A stretch of DNA of 26,367 nucleotides from JAFGWO01 sp965603295. Lineage in GTDB: Bacteria; BMS3Abin14. The stretch lies in the NCBI GenBank assembly GCA_965603295.1, contig CBFDCL010000025.1:1-26367 (forward strand), written 5' to 3'. The translations under genes and the position numbers were made by a program. Every line of letters begins with the position of its first letter. Within the stretch, counting starts at the first letter, position 1. This document shows positions 22,342 through 26,367 of this stretch, in pieces. Under the pieces are notes generated by a model, which was given only the letters and a program-made list of their open reading frames with translations, was not told the DNA's origin and ran no database searches.

Positions 22342-22500
22342 GTGGTTGAGAGAGATGTGGGAAAAACAGCGCCGGCCTGCGAGGCGTGCGGCGGTTCCAG
22401 CCTGCAGGCAATGGGGTATAACCTGCTGCCGTGCACCGAATGCAAGGGCAGGGGCGTATCGGAGGAAGAAAGTCAGACGCGGAGAAAGATAACAGTTTGA
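22342..22500 (+). CDS. Small zinc-ribbon protein, possible leaderless gene
   Basis: This 52-aa frame encodes two CxxC pairs, CEACGG and CTECKGRG, separated by 16 residues, which looks like a DnaJ-type zinc-binding module. The proposed GTG start at 22342 coincides with the predicted transcription start. A GTG at 22357 is an alternative, and the frame is open upstream to 22285. The stop codon is provided by the GTTTGA repeat that follows. The Cys pattern and the promoter support a real gene; small size and repeat neighbours argue for caution. Confidence 0.5.
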   Translation: MVERDVGKTAPACEACGGSSLQAMGYNLLPCTECKGRGVSEEESQTRRKITV

Positions 22501-22558
22501 AAGTTTGATCGTTTGAAAATTGTCAAAAAACACGTTGGACGTTTGACGTTGGACGTTA
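22493..22558 (+). repeat. Intergenic repeat patchwork 7
   Basis: GTTTGAAA and GTTTGATC units (22494-22518) are followed by CAAAAAACACGTTGGAC and further GACGTT-type heptamers (22526-22558). The AACGTT part faces the opposite-orientation copy at 22803-22834, so the small gene at 22626 lies between inverted repeat blocks. Confidence 0.75.
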
Positions 22559-22625
22559 GCCAATCCTGTGTGAGATCTGAGATAAACAGTTTCTAATATA
22601 CTTCCCTGTAAAGGAGAGTGCGATC

Positions 22626-22781
22626 ATGGCTAACTGTTACGACATGAAGGAAGGCGACGTTCTGGTTTGCGATGCATGCGGTCTCGAGGTCCAGGTGGTC
22701 AAGGGCTGCACCTGCACCCATGATGAAGATGCCTGCAGTGCACCGATGGAATGCTGCGGAAAACCGATGAGGTTCAAGTGA
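22626..22781 (+). CDS. Desulforedoxin-like small metal protein
   Basis: This 51-aa protein (MANCYDMKEGDVLVCDACGL, ending ECCGKPMRFK) has the desulforedoxin/desulfoferrodoxin N-domain pattern: Cys15-x2-Cys18 and adjacent Cys43-Cys44, which in that family bind one iron in a rubredoxin-like site. Extra Cys at 4, 28, 30 and 37 sit in an insert and could hold a second metal or form disulfides. A role in electron transfer or oxidative-stress defence of an anaerobe is the family-based inference. The ATG has GGAG 9 nt upstream, and TATACT at 22597-22602 may be its -10. It is a single-gene unit. Confidence 0.8.
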   Translation: MANCYDMKEGDVLVCDACGLEVQVVKGCTCTHDEDACSAPMECCGKPMRFK

Positions 22782-22800
22782 TCCGCGCCGCGGATCCCGT

Positions 22801-23045
22801 TCGTTTAACGTTTATTGTTTAACGTTTAACGTGGGAAAACGAGTTTGAGGTTTGAGGTTGCCAATAAATCAGAACCCCATGTTTAAAGTTTGCGCAGTGT
22901 CTAATCATCCCTAGCCACAGCGAAGAGTGAACCCTCGCCCCGAAGGTGGATCCGTCATGTTTTACCCTGGATATTGGATATTGAATCTTGAATTAATTTC
23001 ACAACTTCAAACCTCAAACTTCAAACTTGAACTTCCAATCCTCAA
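22801..23045. repeat. Intergenic repeat patchwork 8
   Basis: CGTTTAA heptamers (22801-22832) lead to CGTGGGAAAACGAG and GTTTGAG units (22842-22860). Further on, ATATTGG units (22971-22985) and reverse-orientation AACTTCAAACCTC-type units (23002-23029) appear. The 339-nt gap before the tRNA otherwise shows no gene; a weak TTGCGG to AAAATT pair near 23073-23100 may be the tRNA promoter. Confidence 0.7.
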
Positions 23046-23120
23046 CTTGGTTCACCGCCTTGCCAGACCCATGATTTTGCGGTAAGTTTTCCCACTGCAA
23101 AATTGAGGCAATCAGATAGT

Positions 23121-23195
23121 GGGGACGTAGCTCAGCGGGAGAGCACCTGCTTCGCATGCAGGGGGTCGTGGGTTCAAATCCCATCGTCTCCACCA
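23121..23195 (+). tRNA. tRNA-Ala (anticodon CGC)
   Basis: A full cloverleaf is visible: acceptor GGGGACG pairs with CGTCTCC, the D-arm is GCTC...GAGC, and the anticodon stem CCTGC/GCAGG closes the loop TTCGCAT, giving anticodon CGC (reads GCG). The T-arm contains GGTTCAAATCC, and CCA is encoded at 23193-23195. The anticodon-stem and acceptor sequences are those of alanine tRNA. Confidence 0.95.
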
Positions 23196-23231
23196 GCCTT
23201 CGCTTCCTGACGGAAGCTACGGCTGGCAGGC
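23196..23231 (+). repeat. CTACGGC-type hairpin repeat abutting the tRNA
   Basis: Starting at the base after CCA, GCCTTCGCTTCC, TGAC, GGAAGC and TACGGCTGGCAGGC form a hairpin (GCTTCC/GGAAGC stem). Relatives occur at 20311-20350, 22187-22217 and, reversed, 25310-25345. Confidence 0.65.
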
Positions 23232-23256
23232 CACAATATAGGTCTGTCAGGGAACG

Positions 23257-23330
23257 AAGACTGCCCACCGTAGCTCGTTCTATTCCCTAACCTGGGTTCC
23301 CAAACGAGCGACGGTGGGCAGTCTTTTTTT
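23257..23330 (+). terminator. Long stem-loop terminator after the tRNA
   Basis: AAGACTGCCCACCGT (23257-23271) and its exact complement at 23311-23325 form a 15-bp stem. After a one-base mismatch a further 7 bp (GCTCGTT/AACGAGC) extend it, and seven T follow. Two alternative short pairings exist: GGGAAC 23250-23255 with GTTCCC 23296-23301, and GAACGA with TCGTTC at 23275-23280. The element may be more than a plain terminator, but termination after the tRNA is the simplest role. Confidence 0.85.
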
Positions 23331-23331
23331 C

Positions 23332-23580
23332 CTCTCAAAAAGTCTCGCGACATTCCGGCTACATGAGGCAGACCCACTGATTAAGCCCCTCAAAAAACTT
23401 CAGTCTTCCTGCAGTAAAACCTGAGAATCTGAGGTGCGACCCTAATCACTCTCGTTCCATGACCGAAAAAATTGATCTTCTTTCATTGAGGGGCGGCCTT
23501 CCGGGGCTGCCCTTTCCCCTTTTTCCTTTCTCCTTTACCCCTCCTTTCCTTTTCCCAAACCCTCTTTTTTGTGCTATGGA
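23332..23580 (+). promoter_or_regulatory. Gap with pyrimidine tract and extended -10 before the UPF0316 gene
   Basis: No gene is seen between the terminator and 23620. From about 23505 to 23571 the strand is almost entirely C and T. It ends in TGCTATGGA (23572-23580), an extended -10-like motif of the same type as at 8138 and 25404. The start codon lies 39 nt beyond. Confidence 0.4.
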
Positions 23581-23619
23581 CCCGTGAGCCATTCTTCTTG
23601 AACCCGAAAGGACATCGCC

Positions 23620-24210
23620 TTGCCCGAAACCGCTTTCATCGATTCCCAGTTTTTCGCCCTGGTAATAATCCCCCTTCTGATCTTCCTGGCCAGGATCTCC
23701 GACGTTTCCATTGGGACCATGCGGATCATCTTCGTGTCCAGGGGGTTCAGCATCATCGCCGCTTTCGCCGGGTTCGTGGAAATCCTCATATGGCTCTTCG
23801 CCATCGGGCAGATCATGGGCAACCTGGGTAGTTGGATCCACTACATTGCCTACGCCGGTGGTTACTCCGTGGGCACCTTTATCGGGATCAAAATTGAACA
23901 GCGTGTCGCCCTCGGGTTCCAGGTGGTGAGGATCATCACCCAACGCAACGGGACAACACTCGAGGAAAACCTGAGGAAGGCCAATTTCATGGTCACCGCA
24001 TTAGACGCGGAGGGCGGAAGGGGGCCGGTCAAGGTTCTTTTCACTGTGGTAAAACGAAATACGCTTCCCTGGGTCCTGGAGATGATCAGGACCACCAACC
24101 CCCTGGCCTATTTCACCATTGAGGACCTGCGATCCGTCAGTACCCCCGGCCCCATTCCCACGGTGTGGAAACGACCGAACCTTTTTCCCGGATTTTCCAA
24201 GGGGAAGTAA
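23620..24210 (+). CDS. UPF0316 family membrane protein (DUF5698/DUF2179)
   Basis: This 196-aa protein has three predicted TM helices in its first 90 residues (about 10-30, 40-63 and 70-88), with the family's RISDVSIGTMRIIFVSRG between the first two. A soluble DUF2179 domain follows (about 100-175: FQVVRIITQRNGTTLEENL, VKVLFTVVKR). UPF0316 proteins are widespread inner-membrane proteins of unknown function; the DUF2179 part is related to cytosolic domains of YitT-like proteins. The start is a TTG with AAAGGA 7 nt upstream, and no in-frame ATG or GTG competes nearby. It appears monocistronic. Confidence 0.88.
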   Translation: MPETAFIDSQFFALVIIPLLIFLARISDVSIGTMRIIFVSRGFSIIAAFAGFVEILIWLFAIGQIMGNLGSWIHYIAYAGGYSVGTFIGIKIEQRVALGFQVVRIITQRNGTTLEENLRKANFMVTALDAEGGRGPVKVLFTVVKRNTLPWVLEMIRTTNPLAYFTIEDLRSVSTPGPIPTVWKRPNLFPGFSKGK

Positions 24211-24214
24211 AGAG

Positions 24215-24360
24215 TTTGGAAGTTTGAGAGTTTGAAAGTTTGAAATTTGAGGTTAAAATCCGTAATTTGCGATTGGTAGATTTTTTACCTTGTCCAAGCC
24301 CTGGAGAAGAAGTTTCTAGAATCTAGAATCTAGACTCTAAGTTCCAGTTTCAGGTCCAGG
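24215..24360 (+). repeat. Intergenic repeat patchwork 9
   Basis: GTTTGARA octamers (24216-24248) follow the UPF0316 stop directly. TCTAGAA heptamers occupy 24314-24336 and GGTCCAG-type units 24350-24362. The remaining sequence up to the pilin promoter is AT-rich and unremarkable. Confidence 0.75.
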
Positions 24361-24417
24361 TCTACAAACCCTCAAATTTCAACTGTTTTTTCCCTGTGAA
24401 CCCCAAAAAATTTCTAG

Positions 24418-24445
24418 TTGCAAAATTGTAATCTACATGTATACT
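24418..24445 (+). promoter_or_regulatory. Sigma70-type promoter for the pilin gene
   Basis: TTGCAA (24418-24423) and TATACT (24440-24445) are separated by 16 nt in an AT-rich stretch, with TG just before the -10. The transcript would have a leader of about 98 nt before the pilin ATG. Confidence 0.55.
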
Positions 24446-24462
24446 TAAAACTACTAAAGCTA

Positions 24463-24497
24463 ACATTGCCCACCATCGTGTGCACCTACACCAATGT
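24463..24497 (+). other. Stem-loop in the pilin leader
   Basis: ACATTG (24463-24468) pairs with CAATGT (24492-24497), and GTGT with ACAC stacks next to it. It lies between the predicted transcription start and the pilin start. It does not match a c-di-GMP riboswitch that I can recognise. Confidence 0.35.
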
Positions 24498-24549
24498 CGG
24501 GGCTCAAAAAGGTCGATCTGCACCTGATCCGGCCAGGGCGAACAAGACA

Positions 24550-24981
24550 ATGGCAATACACCGCAGGAAAGAGCATGGCTTCACACTCGTTGAACTCATG
24601 ATTGCCCTAGTTATTGTCGGCATCCTTGCGGGCATAGGGATTCCCAACTTCCTGAACCTGAAGGATAAAGCGATCTGGGGAACCGCAAAATCAAACATCA
24701 TGATGCTTCGAACATCTCTCTCCGCTTACGCTATCGAAAACACGGTAACCAAATTCCCGGTGGGCACGCTGAACTTTTCCCAGCTTTCCACGGCTGTTCC
24801 CAAGGCGAACATGCCCGACGCTGAAGAAGACTCAAAATTTCAGACCGGGTCCTTTCAATATGCGTGCGCGGATGGAGGTCTTTATACCATCACCGTCAAC
24901 GTCAACAACCGCGCCTTCGATGCCCTTACCGCCACACCCAACGGCATCTCGCCGGACAGTTACGAATCGTACATAAGATAA
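24550..24981 (+). CDS. Type IV pilin-like protein (prepilin)
   Basis: This 143-aa protein starts with a short basic leader, MAIHRRKEHG, and the class III prepilin motif FTLVELMIALVIVGILAG. PilD should cut after Gly10 and methylate Phe1, and Glu5 is present. A hydrophobic N-terminal helix is followed by a globular domain with an alanine- and threonine-rich beta part and only one Cys, so no C-terminal disulfide loop. It could be a major or minor pilin, or a pseudopilin of a type II secretion system; no assembly genes are near. The ATG at 24550 is chosen by the leader length; an in-frame extension from 24418 overlaps the promoter and is rejected. The ribosome site is weak (AGGGCGA). Confidence 0.9.
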   Translation: MAIHRRKEHGFTLVELMIALVIVGILAGIGIPNFLNLKDKAIWGTAKSNIMMLRTSLSAYAIENTVTKFPVGTLNFSQLSTAVPKANMPDAEEDSKFQTGSFQYACADGGLYTITVNVNNRAFDALTATPNGISPDSYESYIR

Positions 24982-25376
24982 TTCAAGATTCAAAATTCAA
25001 GATTCAAGATGTACTTTAGTGATCAGTAATCAGGGATCGGTGATCAGGGATTGAGGAACGGTTTGATGTTTGAAGTTAAGTTCGCAAGAAGCACCTGGAA
25101 ACATGCCGCAGACTGCAACTTCAAACATCAAACTCTCAAACTTTCAAACTTTCAAACAGATTTTTTCCCGTTAAACGTTAAGCAATAAACGTTAATCCAG
25201 AGAATGATCTTCCCGTTCCCCTGTCGCTCAGTCGCCGAGTCGCACCGTCAAGATTTTCTTCTGCCTTCTGTCTTCTGCATTCTGACTTCTGCCTTTCCCA
25301 CGTCCCCGTGCCTGCTACGCCATAGTTTTGGCGAAGGGTGAGGGCGACGGCGGATGCGCCCTGAGTCCTGAGTCCC
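24982..25376. repeat. Intergenic repeat patchwork 10, the richest in the window
   Basis: Units in order: ATTCAAG heptamers (24983-25010), GATCAG units (25020-25050), and a perfect 17-nt inverted repeat, GTTTGATGTTTGAAGTT at 25061-25077 against 25117-25133. Next come reverse-orientation octamers CTTTCAAA (25131-25158), AACGTTA units (25170-25195), GTCGCTCA/GTCGCCGA octamers (25225-25248), CTTCTGC heptamers (25258-25293), a reversed CTACGCC element (25310-25345) and GAGTCCT heptamers (25362-25376). No gene is seen in the 471-nt gap. Confidence 0.85.
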
Positions 25377-25403
25377 GTTCTCCCTCCTGTTTTCCCCTTA
25401 ATG

Positions 25404-25412
25404 TGCTAAAGT
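25404..25412 (+). promoter_or_regulatory. Candidate extended -10 for gnd
   Basis: TGCTAAAGT follows a C/T-rich stretch (25377-25399) and lies 40 nt before the ATG at 25453. The ribosome site AAGGAG is about 8 nt before the ATG. A -35 box is not evident. Confidence 0.35.
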
Positions 25413-25452
25413 ATTTTTGTATTCCCAACCAGGGCGATAAAGGAGATTCCCT

Positions 25453-26358
25453 ATGCAAGTGGCAATGATCGGGCTTGGCAGGATGGGCATGAATATGGCC
25501 AGGAGGCTCCTTGGGGGGGGGCATGAGGTCGTGGCCTGGAACCGGAACAGGGACAAAACAGATGAGCTGGTCAGGGAGGGGGCGTTGGGAGCCTATTCCC
25601 TGGAAGAGGTGGTGGAAAACCTCGATCCTCCGCGCGCCGTGTGGATCATGATTCCGGCGGGAAAACCGGTGGACGATACCATTGCACAGCTCAGGAAGCT
25701 CCTCGAACCGGGGGATATCATCATCGAGGGCGGCAACAGCTATTACAAAGACGATATCCGAAGGGCTGCGGACCTCGAGCCCACCGGCATCGCCTATGTG
25801 GACGCCGGTGTGTCGGGAGGCATCTGGGGGTTTTCCATCGGTTATTGCACCATGGTTGGCGGGCCGAGGGACAAGTTCGAATACCTGGAGCCCCTCTTCA
25901 AGACGCTCGCGCCCGAGGAGGGCTATCTTTACTGTGGCCCCACAGGCGCCGGTCACTTCGTCAAGATGGTGCACAACGGGATCGAATACGGCATGATGCA
26001 GGCTTACGGGGAAGGGTTCGAGATCCTGGAGGCCTCCCCTTACGGAAATGATCTGGACTACGCGCAGGTCTCTCATCTGTGGAACCAGGGAAGCGTGATC
26101 CGCTCATGGCTCCTCGAATTGGCCGAGGACGCGTTCACGAATAACGCCCGCCTCGAGGATATTACCGGTTACGTGGATGACTCCGGGGAGGGACGTTGGA
26201 CGGTTCAGCAGGCAATCGACACCGCCGTTCCTGCGCCGGTCATTACCGCCTCCCTGTTCGCCCGCTTCCGTTCACGCCAGCATAGCTCCTTTTCCAACCG
26301 GGTCCTGGCATCCCTCCGGAGGGCTTTCGGAGGACACGCGGTGCCAAAGAAGGAGTAA
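25453..26358 (+). CDS. gnd: 6-phosphogluconate dehydrogenase, decarboxylating, short form
   Basis: This 301-aa protein catalyses oxidative decarboxylation of 6-phosphogluconate to ribulose 5-phosphate in the pentose phosphate pathway. The Rossmann motif GLGRMG is at 8-13, and substrate-site motifs EGGNSYYKDD, VDAGVSGGIWG and FVKMVHNGIEYGMMQAYGEG follow. Its length matches the short, YqeC/GndA-like enzymes of about 300 aa rather than the 470-aa form. The region after the dinucleotide fold (Asn-Arg-Asn) suggests use of NAD+ or mixed specificity, which is inference. It begins after a strong AAGGAG and ends 9 nt before the window edge; a glucose-6-phosphate dehydrogenase gene often follows but cannot be seen. 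Confidence 0.95.
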   Translation: MQVAMIGLGRMGMNMARRLLGGGHEVVAWNRNRDKTDELVREGALGAYSLEEVVENLDPPRAVWIMIPAGKPVDDTIAQLRKLLEPGDIIIEGGNSYYKDDIRRAADLEPTGIAYVDAGVSGGIWGFSIGYCTMVGGPRDKFEYLEPLFKTLAPEEGYLYCGPTGAGHFVKMVHNGIEYGMMQAYGEGFEILEASPYGNDLDYAQVSHLWNQGSVIRSWLLELAEDAFTNNARLEDITGYVDDSGEGRWTVQQAIDTAVPAPVITASLFARFRSRQHSSFSNRVLASLRRAFGGHAVPKKE

Positions 26359-26367
26359 CAGAAACCG

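Noticed and set aside
23014..23268. 84-aa minus-strand frame containing MGFEPTTPCMRSRC
   Set aside because: This is the antisense translation of tRNA-Ala; similar spurious proteins are well known in databases.
23240..23330. T-box or similar riboswitch considered because of alternative pairings beside the tRNA
   Set aside because: No T-box specifier or antiterminator bulge is visible, and the next gene is 290 nt away; a tRNA terminator is simpler.
24463..24497. c-di-GMP riboswitch considered for the pilin leader
   Set aside because: The conserved core elements of that riboswitch are not present; only a short stem-loop is visible.
24418..24549. N-terminal extension of the pilin from an upstream ATG
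   Set aside because: It overlaps the promoter and would bury the prepilin leader, which must be short and N-terminal.

Overview
This window looks like a chromosomal segment of an uncultured, GC-rich Gram-negative bacterium. The gene content points to an anaerobe of the Deltaproteobacteria/Desulfobacterota type: a TIGR03960-type radical SAM protein in line with ribonuclease G, a desulforedoxin-like 51-aa protein, an FmdB zinc ribbon, a glutamate-synthase-like FMN protein with a Cys cluster, and several outer-membrane or periplasmic proteins. The taxonomic placement is an inference from gene content, not from a marker phylogeny. I see no transposase, integrase, phage gene or CRISPR array.

Layout. 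99-7850 is on the minus strand: a PHP phosphoesterase (6975-7850), then a tight cluster of FmdB, TrkA-type K+ channel, TIM-barrel isomerase and radical SAM protein (6802 down to 2104), a 499-bp gap, and rng (RNase G). 8153-11865 is on the plus strand: a membrane Ser/Thr kinase with PEGA domains, a NitT/TauT-type ABC ATPase and permease without a binding protein, and a small four-Cys protein. A strong bidirectional terminator (11965-11993) separates this from a minus-strand glutamate-synthase-like gene (12030-13622). From 14003 the plus strand carries a TetR-controlled envelope transport operon: TetR regulator, LolA-like periplasmic carrier, two FtsX-type permeases, a LolD-like ATPase and a candidate beta-barrel protein (to 20231). 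Then come a secreted protein of unknown function, two tiny metal-binding proteins, tRNA-Ala(CGC), a UPF0316/DUF2179 membrane protein, an orphan type IV pilin-like protein and a short 6-phosphogluconate dehydrogenase.

The most unusual feature is between the genes. Almost every non-operonic gap is filled with a patchwork of short direct repeats with a 7- or 8-nt period. At least a dozen different unit sequences occur (for example GTTTGARA, GTTTGAA, AACGTTT, ATCCAAG, TCACTAA, CTGAACT, CTTCTGC, TCTAGAA, ATTCAAG, GGGCGCA, CTTGGGC). The units tend to appear in a recurring order. One composite block sits in gene orientation just upstream of three genes, other copies face each other as inverted repeats, and two copies run into coding sequence. 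This resembles in style the heptanucleotide STRR repeats of filamentous cyanobacteria but is far more varied in sequence. Separately, a 27-nt near-perfect inverted repeat brackets the start codon of the beta-barrel gene, and two genes look leaderless, with the start codon exactly where transcription should begin.
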